64,000 nucleotides of DNA from Rhizobium tibeticum (GTDB taxonomy: Bacteria; Pseudomonadota; Alphaproteobacteria; Rhizobiales; Rhizobiaceae), in contig NZ_FOCV01000008.1 in the NCBI RefSeq assembly GCF_900110205.1, positions 62,001-126,000 on the forward strand. Reading direction: 5' to 3'. The translations under genes and the position numbers were made by a program. The notes beneath the pieces were generated by a model, which was not told the DNA's origin, made no database searches, and saw nothing but the letters and a program-made list of their open reading frames with translations. Below are positions 45,791 to 53,593 of this stretch, in pieces; the first letter of the stretch is position 1; every line of letters starts with the position of its first letter.

Positions 45791-46336
45791 ATGACTGATT
45801 TTCTGGAAAGCGAGAGCGGTCAAATCCTGGCGGGGGCGCACAAGTATCTCAGCGCCGCCCGCATCGTCCGATATTCTGAGCAGTGGCTTCGCGGACCGAC
45901 GCTCCTTCAGACGCCCGCTCTCCACCTGCTCGCACACGGCATCGAACTCCTTCTGAAGTTTCCGCTGCTGCAGGCGGGTGTTTCGCCCGAGGATGTGGGC
46001 AAGCGATATGGCCACGATTTGTCGAGGTTGTGGAACGATGCCCACAATCAGGCAACCCGGCGGCTTTGTCTGGACCGCTCAGATGAGGCCTGGAGTGAGG
46101 CTCACGCTTCCGGAAAATGGCCTATTGACGATTTCAACAAAGATCCGCGGCAGGAACTACTACTGGCGCTGGAACTGCTTGGCTATCTCCACGGACGAGA
46201 GAGCGACTTCGCCCTGCGCTACACGGTAGCAGTGAACACACATGCACCGCGCCCGGCATTCCTGATTGATGTCTTCGGACATGTTGCCGAACACGGCCTT
46301 AAGAATCCACGGCTGCTGACAGAAGCTTTTCCATAA
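45791..46336 (+). CDS. HEPN-like hypothetical protein
   Basis: A 181-residue helical protein. TPALHLLAHGIELLLKFPLL followed by GKRYGHDLSRLWNDA matches the pattern of HEPN-type helical bundles (long helix, then G-H-D-L). A clear catalytic R-x4-6-H motif of the RNase type is not seen, so activity is uncertain. ATG 45791 has GGAGG eight bases upstream. It is flanked by iteron sites B and C as a single-gene cassette. HEPN proteins are common in phage-defence and toxin systems, which fits the island setting. Confidence 0.55.
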   Translation: MTDFLESESGQILAGAHKYLSAARIVRYSEQWLRGPTLLQTPALHLLAHGIELLLKFPLLQAGVSPEDVGKRYGHDLSRLWNDAHNQATRRLCLDRSDEAWSEAHASGKWPIDDFNKDPRQELLLALELLGYLHGRESDFALRYTVAVNTHAPRPAFLIDVFGHVAEHGLKNPRLLTEAFP

Positions 46337-46394
46337 GAAGCGCCCGCAGCCCAGACCACCGATAGATCAGCGATTGTTCTGTCCATGACAGTCA

Positions 46395-46403
46395 GTTTTG
46401 TCG
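46395..46403 (-). repeat. Iteron site C: single reduced copy
   Basis: GTTTTGTCG on the plus strand (CGACAAAAC on minus), preceded by GTCA so that one and a half units are present. It lies 33 bases upstream of the DUF4145 start and 59 bases after the HEPN-like gene. Confidence 0.6.
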
Positions 46404-46435
46404 GAACGAAAAAGCAAGAACCTAAGGATGTGACT

Positions 46436-47086
46436 ATGAGTTGGTGGGAAATTGGTGAGGGGTCGGGCTACTCAAGTTATAACGGAGATCTGCGCGCGGA
46501 CCTCGTGGAGTGCGCATTCTGCGGCGAGTCAGGTAAATTCCAGTTTGAAGGGCGCCTCACGCGAAAGAATGCCGCCGGCAAGGTCTTGCACTACGACACC
46601 CTGAAATGTGAGCAATGTGGGAATCTGACCTCCGTATTCTGGGGACAAGGGGACTCCGGGTTGCAGGGAATTCACCAGGTTCCTTGGCCTCGGAAAACGA
46701 CAAAGTGGCCGCGTCATTGGCCGGACGACGTTGGCCGTTACTGGCTCCAAGCTCGAAGGAGTCTCGAGGCATCCAACTGGGACGCGGCAGCACTCATGGC
46801 GCGGAGCGCAGTGCAACTTACGCTGCGGCATCAGGGTGCGGTAGGAAAGAATCTCTATGACGAAATCAACGACCTTGGCTCCAAGGGGCTTCTCCCACCC
46901 GTTATGTTGGAATGGGCACACGAGGTTCGAGTGCTCGGAAATGACAACGCGCACCCCACTCCCGGATCTACCGCGACAACGGCTCAAGACGCATCGGCGG
47001 TCGTAGAGTATTTAGGTATGTTGCTTAAGGTCGTGTTTGATCTGCCCCACCAAATTACCGAACACCGCGGGAAAGATCGGGCCTGA
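46436..47086 (+). CDS. DUF4145 domain-containing protein
   Basis: A 216-residue protein. The N-terminal zinc ribbon has CAFC and CEQC pairs (VECAFCGESG, LKCEQCGNLTS). The C-terminal half is DUF4145: SNWDAAALMARSAVQLTLRH and EWAHEVRVLGNDNAHP. DUF4145 is a HEPN-related helical domain frequently found alone or fused to nucleases in bacterial defence loci; its action is not established. ATG 46436 with AAGGA eight bases upstream is chosen over 46385, which overlaps iteron site C. Confidence 0.8.
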   Translation: MSWWEIGEGSGYSSYNGDLRADLVECAFCGESGKFQFEGRLTRKNAAGKVLHYDTLKCEQCGNLTSVFWGQGDSGLQGIHQVPWPRKTTKWPRHWPDDVGRYWLQARRSLEASNWDAAALMARSAVQLTLRHQGAVGKNLYDEINDLGSKGLLPPVMLEWAHEVRVLGNDNAHPTPGSTATTAQDASAVVEYLGMLLKVVFDLPHQITEHRGKDRA

Positions 47087-47171
47087 GGCTTGCCCGTTCT
47101 AAAATGAAAATTCTGTGCTTGAAGTGCATCACCACCTGGCTTGTGCACGCAACGAGGAAGAAGGGAAGGCC

Positions 47172-47807
47172 GTGGATTTTTTGTTCTTCGCAACGCCCGG
47201 TGCGATGGAAAAACTGGCCGCATGTGCGGCAAATCGGTCAGTTTCCGCGTCAGATGTTGCGGCATACGCCGCGATTGTTTTCTCGCTTGCGACAGCGATT
47301 GGTCTCTACGTGCTGCAGCGGAGGGATGCCCGGATCCGGGATATCCAACAAGATACTCAAACCAGGATATCATCTGCATTGGAGCTCCATCGCGAGTACA
47401 ACACACGAGCCTTTGCTAACGTGCGCTCTGAAGCCAGAAAGTTCGTAAGGCAAAATAGAGACCGGGGCGAGGCGTGGATTGATGCGCCCAGTTTCAGCAC
47501 TTGGGATGATCCAAAGGACGAGAAAGCTGCAAAAGCGGCTTCTTTGCACGAGGTCATGCGTTTCTTCCATCAGTGGGGTGCGCTTGCAAAGACGGGCCGC
47601 ATCGACGGGAATGTTGCCTTCGAACTTCTCGGACAGGATCTTGCTTGGTGGTACGGCTTTGCGTTTGAAGCCATGAGAGACCGCCGCGGCTCACGGACTT
47701 TGCCGTCCATTCGCTTCCTCGTCGAGAGCATGCAGACGAGACCCACGGCTCAGAGTTGGCAGAATTGGGTCAACGAGGGATTCCAGGAGAGACAAGAAAC
47801 ACGGTAG
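47172..47807 (+). CDS. DUF4760-like membrane-anchored hypothetical protein
   Basis: A 211-residue protein. One membrane segment (VAAYAAIVFSLATAIGLYVL) is followed by a cytoplasmic helical domain with ALELHREYNTRAFANVRSEA, ASLHEVMRFFHQWGALAKTG and LLGQDLAWWYGFAFEAM. The single-anchor-plus-helical layout resembles DUF4760 proteins, some of which occur in defence islands. GTG 47172 with AGAAGGG six bases upstream is the likely start; an ATG at 47115 opens the same frame without homology. It is convergent with the three-gene leftward group at 47837-49080. Confidence 0.6.
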   Translation: MDFLFFATPGAMEKLAACAANRSVSASDVAAYAAIVFSLATAIGLYVLQRRDARIRDIQQDTQTRISSALELHREYNTRAFANVRSEARKFVRQNRDRGEAWIDAPSFSTWDDPKDEKAAKAASLHEVMRFFHQWGALAKTGRIDGNVAFELLGQDLAWWYGFAFEAMRDRRGSRTLPSIRFLVESMQTRPTAQSWQNWVNEGFQERQETR

Positions 47808-47836
47808 TGTTTCTGACCGAACCTTATCCGCCGTTA

Positions 47837-48127
47837 TCAATCGGAAAGCGCTTGGAGGAGTTTGCGAGAAATCACCTTCAGCAGCCTAGCCTTGGCGACC
47901 AGCGTCCGTGTCTCGTTGGTGTGGCCGCCATGACGATAGTTGCCATTCCGCTCTCCACTTGGCGCACCAGCACGAGCGCCGTGCATCCGACAGACCTTCT
48001 TGCCGCGAACGGCAGGCGCCTGGCACTGGAAGCCTGACCGCTTCGAGGTAGCGTGGCATCTGGCCGCCGCGTTGAGCCGATCGGTAGGAGAATGGGTGCA
48101 TGACATTGCCTCGGCCATTTCGCTCAC
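47837..48127 (-). CDS. HGGxSTG-like small cysteine-rich protein
   Basis: A 96-residue protein. RCHATSKRSGFQCQAPAVRG and KKVCRMHGARAGAP are typical of the HGGXSTG-type family of small rhizobial proteins often found in islands and prophages; three Cys and a His may hold a zinc ion. Here the name-giving segment reads NYRHGGHT. The GTG start at 48127 overlaps the stop of the upstream gene (GTGA), and a G-rich ribosome site precedes it. Function unknown. Confidence 0.7.
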   Translation of the reverse strand: MSEMAEAMSCTHSPTDRLNAAARCHATSKRSGFQCQAPAVRGKKVCRMHGARAGAPSGERNGNYRHGGHTNETRTLVAKARLLKVISRKLLQALSD

Positions 48128-48714
48128 CCCCGCCCCCCTTTGGTGACATTCCCGACGATAGCCTGGCCGCCCTCGTGGACGTGAACATGCTTCACGTTGA
48201 CGTTCTGTGTACCAGTGCTCCGGTACTTCTTCAGCGCCTCAACCTGGGCCGTGAACGTCCGCATGAGCTGATTGGTTTGCTTCACGTAGGTGTCGATCTG
48301 TTGAAGACTCGCCGCCCGGCGCGACTTAGCGGCCATGTTCATGGTCATGAGGTGAACCGTAGCCATCTGTGTCGACAGCATCATTTCGACGTGGTCGGAC
48401 GGTGCAATGCCCATTACCGTTTCCGTGAGGAAGGAAAGCTCCTTCGGGCTGACCTTGTCTCCGGGGGCAGCAAGAATCAACATCTGCTCTGCGACGAATT
48501 CCGACAGGTTCACGTAGTCGGTGCCTATGGCGTTCATCCACGTGGGATGCTCGACAGTGACCCGCCCACCTTCCTCGTATTGAACGGCGCCTTTTTTGCC
48601 TATCCTTTTCAATGTCACCTGATCGCACTGCCCGAGGCCGGCCACTTCAGGGGACGATTCAACCACCTCAACAGCGGCGGACCGTGCCTGTTTAATCGCT
48701 GTATTATCAGGCAT
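48124..48714 (-). CDS. Hypothetical island protein
   Basis: A 196-residue soluble helical protein of unknown function. Its end, KYRSTGTQNVNVKHVHVHEG then GQAIVGNVTKGG, is a His/Val-rich tail I have seen in other proteins of this kind in rhizobial mobile DNA. MATVHLMTMNMAAKSRRAAS and TYVKQTNQLMRTFTAQVEAL form long helices. ATG 48714 abuts the stop of the upstream gene at 48715, and its own stop overlaps the next gene, so three genes form one leftward unit. Confidence 0.65.
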   Translation of the reverse strand: MPDNTAIKQARSAAVEVVESSPEVAGLGQCDQVTLKRIGKKGAVQYEEGGRVTVEHPTWMNAIGTDYVNLSEFVAEQMLILAAPGDKVSPKELSFLTETVMGIAPSDHVEMMLSTQMATVHLMTMNMAAKSRRAASLQQIDTYVKQTNQLMRTFTAQVEALKKYRSTGTQNVNVKHVHVHEGGQAIVGNVTKGGRG

Positions 48715-49080
48715 TCACCTAATCCCTCCGAGGCCGTTTACACCGGAGTTCGGGACGAGGAAGGAATAAAACAGCGTCACACATATATCGGCGGCGCCCT
48801 TGGCCCGAATTTCATTGTTTTTTCTGAGGCGTATTGGGAAGTCAGATCCGAAGGCCGTGTCATCCTGGGCGACTGACTTTTTCCAGATCACCTTTTCGTT
48901 CGCGCCGTCGTACCAAATCAAGGACACCACTTTCGCCGCAGATCCATCGTTCGTGATCGAGAATCCGGAGAGTATTAGGGTGTCATCAGCAACCTCGCCG
49001 ATACGAACCGTGGAGGTGTCTGTTAGCCGCTGCCAGACTGGCGGCATGAGATTGGCAGGATAATTGAGGTTCATAGACAT
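48715..49080 (-). CDS. Hypothetical island protein
   Basis: A 121-residue, beta-rich protein (STVRIGEVADDTLILSGFSI, AKVVSLIWYDGANEKVIWKK) with no signal or membrane segment. It resembles small phage or decoration-type proteins in composition but I cannot name a family. Its stop directly abuts the start of the 48124-48714 gene. GGAGCAATATGAAATG precedes the ATG, so the ribosome site is GGAGC about nine bases upstream. First gene of the three-gene leftward unit. Confidence 0.6.
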   Translation of the reverse strand: MSMNLNYPANLMPPVWQRLTDTSTVRIGEVADDTLILSGFSITNDGSAAKVVSLIWYDGANEKVIWKKSVAQDDTAFGSDFPIRLRKNNEIRAKGAADICVTLFYSFLVPNSGVNGLGGIR

Positions 49081-49125
49081 TTCATATTGCTCCTTGAATC
49101 GGGGTTCGTTGGGACTGGAGGCTGG

Positions 49126-49359
49126 TCAGTTGCTCGCCTCGGTATCGCCAGGCGTGAAGATTCCGGAGAACTGATGTCCGGAAGCCCTGAGCTTTTCAGC
49201 CGCGGCCATTAGACAGTACTCATTGACACTAAGGCCCTCCCTTGCCGTGGCGTCGAACAGCGCTTCTCGGAAGGTCGTCGTTACCCGTCCACCACTGAGC
49301 ATGATGTTGACGATAGGGTCTTGTCCCTGTCCCTGACGGGGTCTCGAAGAAGTGAGCAT
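49126..49359 (-). CDS. Small hypothetical protein, possible ribbon-helix-helix
   Basis: A 77-residue protein. VTTTFREALFDATAREGLSV then NEYCLMAAAEKLRASG reads like a beta strand followed by two helices, as in Arc/MetJ-type DNA-binding proteins, but the match is weak. ATG 49359 has GGAG seven bases upstream. It is divergent from the abortive-infection gene across a 220-base gap and could regulate it or the leftward genes (inference). Confidence 0.5.
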   Translation of the reverse strand: MLTSSRPRQGQGQDPIVNIMLSGGRVTTTFREALFDATAREGLSVNEYCLMAAAEKLRASGHQFSGIFTPGDTEASN

Positions 49360-49579
49360 GTCGCGTCTCCTATGTTCATCTGACACGGAGAATCCCATGC
49401 TTCATGGGTTAAGGCGATTTGACACATCCGGAAACGTATTCGCCAGATCACGATGTTGGCTTCTCTTGGACCTGGTCACCTTTGCGCATGCCAGTTGCGC
49501 GCACCGAGGCGAAAAAGCCTTTGCCCACGTACGGTTTACTTTGTATTGCTTCCCGGGCGTTGCAACCAAGAGGATAGGC

Positions 49580-50362
49580 ATGAGCATTCCCGTACGCCTG
49601 ATTTTGATTGTCTCTGGGGCGTGGTTTTTCTGGGTAATGCTTCCGCGCTTTCTTGTACGAGTTGGCATGCCCGTGAAGATGGAGGCGCTAGGTCAGTGGG
49701 GAGACAGTTTCGGCGCTCTCAATGCTGCGTTTTCTGCGGCGGCGGTGATTGGTGTCCTCGTCACCCTGAGGATGCAATCTAAGGAAATTAGCGACCAGCA
49801 GCGGCAAATCGAGAGCCAAAACGAGAGACTGGAACGATCGGAGTTTGATGCGTCTTTTTTCCAGCTTTTCGAGCTTTCTCGGCAGTTGCGGGAAGGCGCC
49901 ACCTTTGAAATCCCAGAGAACAGCAAACGTGGAGGCACCGGTCGAGCAGCATTTGAAGCCGCGCACAAACACATGCAATTTTTGCTCGGCCCGAGTTATA
50001 CATTTCCTGACATGATTACCGACGTCGAAACAACGATCCGGGACCTTTACCGAGACGACGTCCATCGTTACGCAGAATACTCTTTCGGCCCGTACTTCCG
50101 GATTTTGTATACGATACTACGTCGGATCTCGGAGAGCCGCGTTTTGGATGGCCAGACAAAGATCCAATATGGAAACCTTGTCCGTAGCCAACTAAGCACG
50201 CCTGAGGTCGCACTCATTGCAGCGAACGCGCTAACTGAAGCCTCGAATGACTTCCGCAAGTTCGTCGTGGAATTCCGACTCCTGAAATATCTTCCGCACG
50301 ACGAATATCGGGGGTTCCTCGAAACGGTCTATCCTGGCGAAGCTTTTGCCGCGCGGGACTAG
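49580..50362 (+). CDS. Putative phage abortive infection protein (putAbiC-like)
   Basis: A 260-residue protein with two N-terminal membrane segments (LILIVSGAWFFWVMLPRFLV and FGALNAAFSAAAVIGVLVTL), a coiled coil (MQSKEISDQQRQIESQNERL) and a cytoplasmic domain with FDASFFQLFELSRQLREG, EYSFGPYFRILYTILRRISE and YGNLVRSQLSTPEVALIAAN. This is the layout of the putative abortive infection family found in lactococcal AbiC-like proteins and many islands, in which phage infection is thought to trigger growth arrest. ATG 49580 has GAGG seven bases upstream. It stands alone on the plus strand between leftward operons. Confidence 0.8.
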   Translation: MSIPVRLILIVSGAWFFWVMLPRFLVRVGMPVKMEALGQWGDSFGALNAAFSAAAVIGVLVTLRMQSKEISDQQRQIESQNERLERSEFDASFFQLFELSRQLREGATFEIPENSKRGGTGRAAFEAAHKHMQFLLGPSYTFPDMITDVETTIRDLYRDDVHRYAEYSFGPYFRILYTILRRISESRVLDGQTKIQYGNLVRSQLSTPEVALIAANALTEASNDFRKFVVEFRLLKYLPHDEYRGFLETVYPGEAFAARD

Positions 50363-50382
50363 AAGACGAACACCTTGGAACC

Positions 50383-50718
50383 TTAGACTGGTATGCCGAG
50401 GAATTCGAAATATCGAACCACGCTCGGATGCATGCGGTTGCCTTTTCGAAGCTCTTCCAGCGCGAATGTATCCCCGTGGAGAATCATGACAAGAGCCGGC
50501 GCCGAAAACTCGATCGGCGCGCTCTTGCTCGATTGCCGACCAACGCGATAGCGCTTGTTCCAGTTTCGCAAAGTGCGTTCGTCCCTACCAGTAAGATCGA
50601 CGGCGCGCTTCATCGGAACGACGTCATCTGGACGCATTAAGATTGGCCACAGTGAAGACTTACGCTCTTGGCTCAGCGCCTCCCCGCCGAAGAGAGAGCC
50701 GGGCGATGGATCGCTCAT
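50383..50718 (-). CDS. Hypothetical protein with helix-turn-helix segment
   Basis: A 111-residue protein, the last gene of the leftward overlapping chain. MKRAVDLTGRDERTLRNWNK is a likely HTH, as in MerR/AlpA-type proteins, followed by a beta-helical part (APIEFSAPALVMILHGDTFA). Its ATG 50718 overlaps the stop of the gene upstream (ATGA). It may regulate the element or assist excision. No closer family recognised. Confidence 0.6.
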   Translation of the reverse strand: MSDPSPGSLFGGEALSQERKSSLWPILMRPDDVVPMKRAVDLTGRDERTLRNWNKRYRVGRQSSKSAPIEFSAPALVMILHGDTFALEELRKGNRMHPSVVRYFEFLGIPV

Positions 50719-51104
50719 TCTGATCCTCCCTCTCGATCGATGAGAACCGCGCGGCCCAGCCTATTAAACTCGATGCGCCCAGCTTTGCGGAGATCCGTTT
50801 CAGCGCTCCCAGCTCGCGTGGCTCCCCACCCCAGAACATCCATTGCCTGGCCGTATGACATCGAACCGTGAAGGCGCAGAGCTTCTGCGTAGAGGTCCAT
50901 GTCGGTCCGCAACGCTTCGATCAATGCTAGTGCCGGGCTCGGCGCCGGATCAGCGGCTCCTGACAAAACCGACAAAACTGACGAAACCTCGTTTCGCCCG
51001 TAATCCAGAGCGCCTCCATCATCGGCAGCAGGGGTTTTGTCAGTAAAGTCAGTTTTGTCAGGCGGGGGTAGCTGTGTGTTCGCAGCCTGAAGCCATTTGC
51101 TCAT
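50715..51104 (-). CDS. Hypothetical protein carrying iteron site D in its coding sequence
   Basis: A 129-residue protein. Its N-terminal half is low complexity and partly dictated by the DNA repeat: DKTDFTDKTP (16-25) and VSSVLSVLSG (40-49) are the two arms of iteron site D, read in frame because the 9-bp unit equals three codons. The C-terminal half (DLYAEALRLHGSMSYGQAMD, then RAGSAETDLRKAGRIEFNRL) looks like a small folded helical or winged-helix domain. ATG 51104 has GGAGG five bases before it and overlaps the DUF3987 stop (ATGA). Function unknown; possibly the site D binding partner or only its carrier. Confidence 0.7.
   Translation of the reverse strand: MSKWLQAANTQLPPPDKTDFTDKTPAADDGGALDYGRNEVSSVLSVLSGAADPAPSPALALIEALRTDMDLYAEALRLHGSMSYGQAMDVLGWGATRAGSAETDLRKAGRIEFNRLGRAVLIDREGGSE
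50961..51060. repeat. Iteron site D: inverted triplets of a 9-bp repeat inside a gene
   Basis: Left arm TGACAAAAC, CGACAAAAC, TGACGAAAC (50961-50987), identical to site A. Right arm GTTTTGTCA, GTAAAGTCA, GTTTTGTCA (51034-51060) then GG. The spacer is 46 bases. Location just downstream of the DUF3987 gene in the replication-like operon makes it a candidate origin or regulatory site of the element. Confidence 0.9.
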
Positions 51105-52612
51105 GATTGCCTCCGATGCACTGCAGGATTTACGAGGAACACCTTCGCGGGACGCCCACCCTGAGGCGGGGAAGAGGATGGCGCCAGCCGCACGATGTCT
51201 GCCTCCTCCAGGATTTTGATGACCGTGCTCAACTCTGAAGTCGTTGAGAGACCTTTCATGTCTTTGCGAAGAACATCTCGGCTGCTGAATTGCTCCAGCC
51301 CCTCCTCGACGATCAGCTTGACCAGGCTCCGCGCCGATCTGTCCTTCGTCGAAACAGAGGCGTCTGCGTAGGCACGGCGTGCCATCGGAAGCAGATAAGC
51401 TTCGACGAGATGAGCAGCGCGACCGAAGTGCTCGATCGAAATCTCCTTGGGCTCTGGAGCCTCCCCGCTTGCAAACTCCATCATCGCCAGGACGAGGGAA
51501 ATACGAACTGCGAGACCGGGGAGCTTTCCGATGAAGGAAAGCAGGAGCCCTTCGGCCTGTCCTTCCCATGCCCGGACATCTTCGCGGAACTGATCAAGCA
51601 GGCCCGCAGCGTCTTCTGAGAATGGCACGTACCAAGGACGATGGGCTCCCTCCTCGTCGATCGGCATCTGCAGCGACAGCAGCCGTTGCATTGCTTCCTG
51701 GATGAAGACCTCATCAAAGTGCGAGCCGGGTCGCTTAACTGGCGCAGGGCTGGGCCAAATCGGAATCATCCGTGCAAGAAGGCCGTCATCGTCAGTACCC
51801 GTAAGAAGCGTTCGCAACTTGTCGGGCTGAATACCACCAATGACGCCAACGGTAAGATGGCTGATGTACACCGAGTCGCGACCCATGCGCTCGACGGTGT
51901 AGCTGCGCCCACCATACGCCTCCAACCAGAATGGGCGATCAGACCCGCCGGAGTATCGCGTCATGCTAAGCAACCAGCCGGACAACTCATCGCGAGCCAG
52001 GAGCGTCCCCCGGGGCTGATTGCCTACGATAACGCCTAGTCTTTCGACGGTGGCGTCAGTCACCGAAAGCCGAACCTGCTTGGGTTCAGGCCCAGCGTCG
52101 CATCCATCCGGCCGAGCGGGTGGCTGCTTACCAGCCTTGAGCGCCCCTTTGACATCATCCTTCCAAGCAGCATCCATGAGTTTGGCAATCTCGGCACGTT
52201 GGCGCCATTCACCCATCGACACTTCCCAAGGGGCTTGAAGCGACCTCTCGGCTTGCTTCAGCGGATTCAAGACAGCGTCCAGGGCGGGCGATTTGTTCAT
52301 GGACGGGCTGCCGATGGCAACGGCCCAGAGGACGGGCGGCTCCTTCCAGCTTGCCCACGGTGTCGCCCAGCGCGAATTGCCGATGAGTGACCCACAGCAC
52401 GCCAAGACAGCAGCCATGATGTAATCAGGAGGTGCCGCCTTTGCTTCGGCCGCAACTCGGATCCACGTTGCCCAGCGAGGCGTGAAAACGTCTTCGAGCG
52501 GAATAGTGGGCGGCTCGGGAAGGTCTGACCGCAGGTATCGAGCGTCGGGCGTCGGCCATTCGCTCTTGCTACGTTCATAGTCGGCGATGGAGATGGTTGT
52601 CGGGGCATTCAT
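51101..52612 (-). CDS. DUF3987 domain-containing protein (helicase/primase-like)
   Basis: A 503-residue protein of the DUF3987 type (YfjI-like). The P-loop-like segment GSPSMNKSPA is at 101-110, followed by LARDELSGWLLSMTRYSGGS, a Walker-B-like acidic stretch with the DELSGW motif, and GVIGGIQPDKLRTLLT. The C-terminal end (FSSRDVLRKDMKGLSTTSEL) looks like a winged-helix DNA-binding domain. Such proteins occur in replication modules of phages, satellites and islands. ATG 52612 has AAAGG eight bases before it and overlaps the upstream stop (ATGA). It is the largest gene of the chain and the likely replication enzyme. Confidence 0.8.
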   Translation of the reverse strand: MNAPTTISIADYERSKSEWPTPDARYLRSDLPEPPTIPLEDVFTPRWATWIRVAAEAKAAPPDYIMAAVLACCGSLIGNSRWATPWASWKEPPVLWAVAIGSPSMNKSPALDAVLNPLKQAERSLQAPWEVSMGEWRQRAEIAKLMDAAWKDDVKGALKAGKQPPARPDGCDAGPEPKQVRLSVTDATVERLGVIVGNQPRGTLLARDELSGWLLSMTRYSGGSDRPFWLEAYGGRSYTVERMGRDSVYISHLTVGVIGGIQPDKLRTLLTGTDDDGLLARMIPIWPSPAPVKRPGSHFDEVFIQEAMQRLLSLQMPIDEEGAHRPWYVPFSEDAAGLLDQFREDVRAWEGQAEGLLLSFIGKLPGLAVRISLVLAMMEFASGEAPEPKEISIEHFGRAAHLVEAYLLPMARRAYADASVSTKDRSARSLVKLIVEEGLEQFSSRDVLRKDMKGLSTTSELSTVIKILEEADIVRLAPSSSPPQGGRPAKVFLVNPAVHRRQS

Positions 52613-53124
52613 GCGGCGCGCCTTTCGGTATTCTGGATCACGGAGAGCGCCGGCAGGCGGCGAGGCTGCATCCATGTCTTGTACGTTCGGAGGAGGTCTT
52701 CAGCGATGGCGATACGTGGCGCCTCTCGCAATTGATCGAACGCCTTCGACCAGTCGACGATGACAACGCCGTCGCAATCAGCGCGGAGCCAGTCGAGAAC
52801 ACCGGAGAAGACATTTAGATTGGCGTCGAAGCTGTAGGTCGAGGGGTTCCGGATGCGGGCTTCGTTCAACGCGAATGCTCGGCCGTTCCAAGTCAGCAAC
52901 TCATCCGTCTTGGGCTGCCAGAAGATCAAGTCTTCCGGCTCTTCGAAGACGACGTAAGTCTCTCCGGGACCTGGCTCGAACTTTCCATCAGTGTCACGAT
53001 AACCAGTGACTACCTGTACCGGAGCCATGGAAGCGAGGAGGGACGCGCTAACGCCCTGGCGGTGAAGCCAAAGGAATTGCGCTGCGCCCATCGTTTCCAG
53101 TTTCAGATCGTGTTGGCCGATCAT
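52609..53124 (-). CDS. Hypothetical protein of the replication-like chain
   Basis: A 171-residue protein of unknown family. GPGETYVVFEEPEDLIFWQP and VLDWLRADCDGVVIVDWSKA suggest alternating strands and helices; the last part is basic (RTYKTWMQPRRLPALS). It directly precedes the DUF3987 gene with a four-base overlap, the place where a primase or Toprim-like partner often sits, but I see no diagnostic motif. ATG 53124 has GGAGG nine bases upstream; the longer open frame is a shadow of upstream genes. Confidence 0.6.
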   Translation of the reverse strand: MIGQHDLKLETMGAAQFLWLHRQGVSASLLASMAPVQVVTGYRDTDGKFEPGPGETYVVFEEPEDLIFWQPKTDELLTWNGRAFALNEARIRNPSTYSFDANLNVFSGVLDWLRADCDGVVIVDWSKAFDQLREAPRIAIAEDLLRTYKTWMQPRRLPALSVIQNTERRAA

Positions 53125-53306
53125 CCGAAGGCCCTCCGGATGGTCCTGTACTTCTGTGCAAGCGCGCAGGCGTGGCATGCTTCCAGTGCGGAGAGACTGA
53201 AGGTCTCTCGGATGGTCGGAACCACCATTACTGGCGGTTCCTTCTGGTCGGCAAGCCATTGAGCGGCGGCGACAACCTTCTGTTCGTGGTTCGGAGCGCT
53301 GATCAT
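53121..53306 (-). CDS. Small hypothetical protein of the chain
   Basis: A 61-residue protein (MISAPNHEQKVVAAAQWLADQ...) with one helical stretch and CHACALAQ. No family recognised. GGAGG lies five bases before ATG 53306, which overlaps the winged-helix stop (ATGA); its own stop overlaps the next start. Strong ribosome site and coupling on both ends support a real gene. Confidence 0.65.
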   Translation of the reverse strand: MISAPNHEQKVVAAAQWLADQKEPPVMVVPTIRETFSLSALEACHACALAQKYRTIRRAFG

Positions 53307-53593
53307 GCCGCCTCCGCTTCGGCCAGGATTTCAATTTCCGAGCGAAGGACGTACCGAGCATGTGTCCCGGCAAACTGGCCGCCATGTGCTTCATGGACCG
53401 TCTCGATGACGAAGCCCATGCCACGAAGGTCAAGCACGTAGGAAGACCAGCGCGGGCCAGGATGATCGATCGGCGTGCAGCCATTGGTGCCAGCCTTAGC
53501 GAGGTTCTGGAGCGCCCAAGCCTCCCGGCCAACAACCTTGATAGGCTGGCCGTCCGGAAGGATGCGGGCCCGAATGGTGAGTCGCTTTGTCAT
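53303..53593 (-). CDS. Winged helix domain-containing protein
   Basis: A 96-residue protein. REAWALQNLAKAGTNGCTPI and RWSSYVLDLRGMGFVIETVH form the helix and wing pattern of the small winged-helix proteins common in alphaproteobacterial prophages and islands; THARYVLRSEIEILAEAEAA ends it. Probably DNA-binding. ATG 53593 has GGAGG six bases upstream and overlaps the upstream stop (ATGA). Confidence 0.75.
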   Translation of the reverse strand: MTKRLTIRARILPDGQPIKVVGREAWALQNLAKAGTNGCTPIDHPGPRWSSYVLDLRGMGFVIETVHEAHGGQFAGTHARYVLRSEIEILAEAEAA

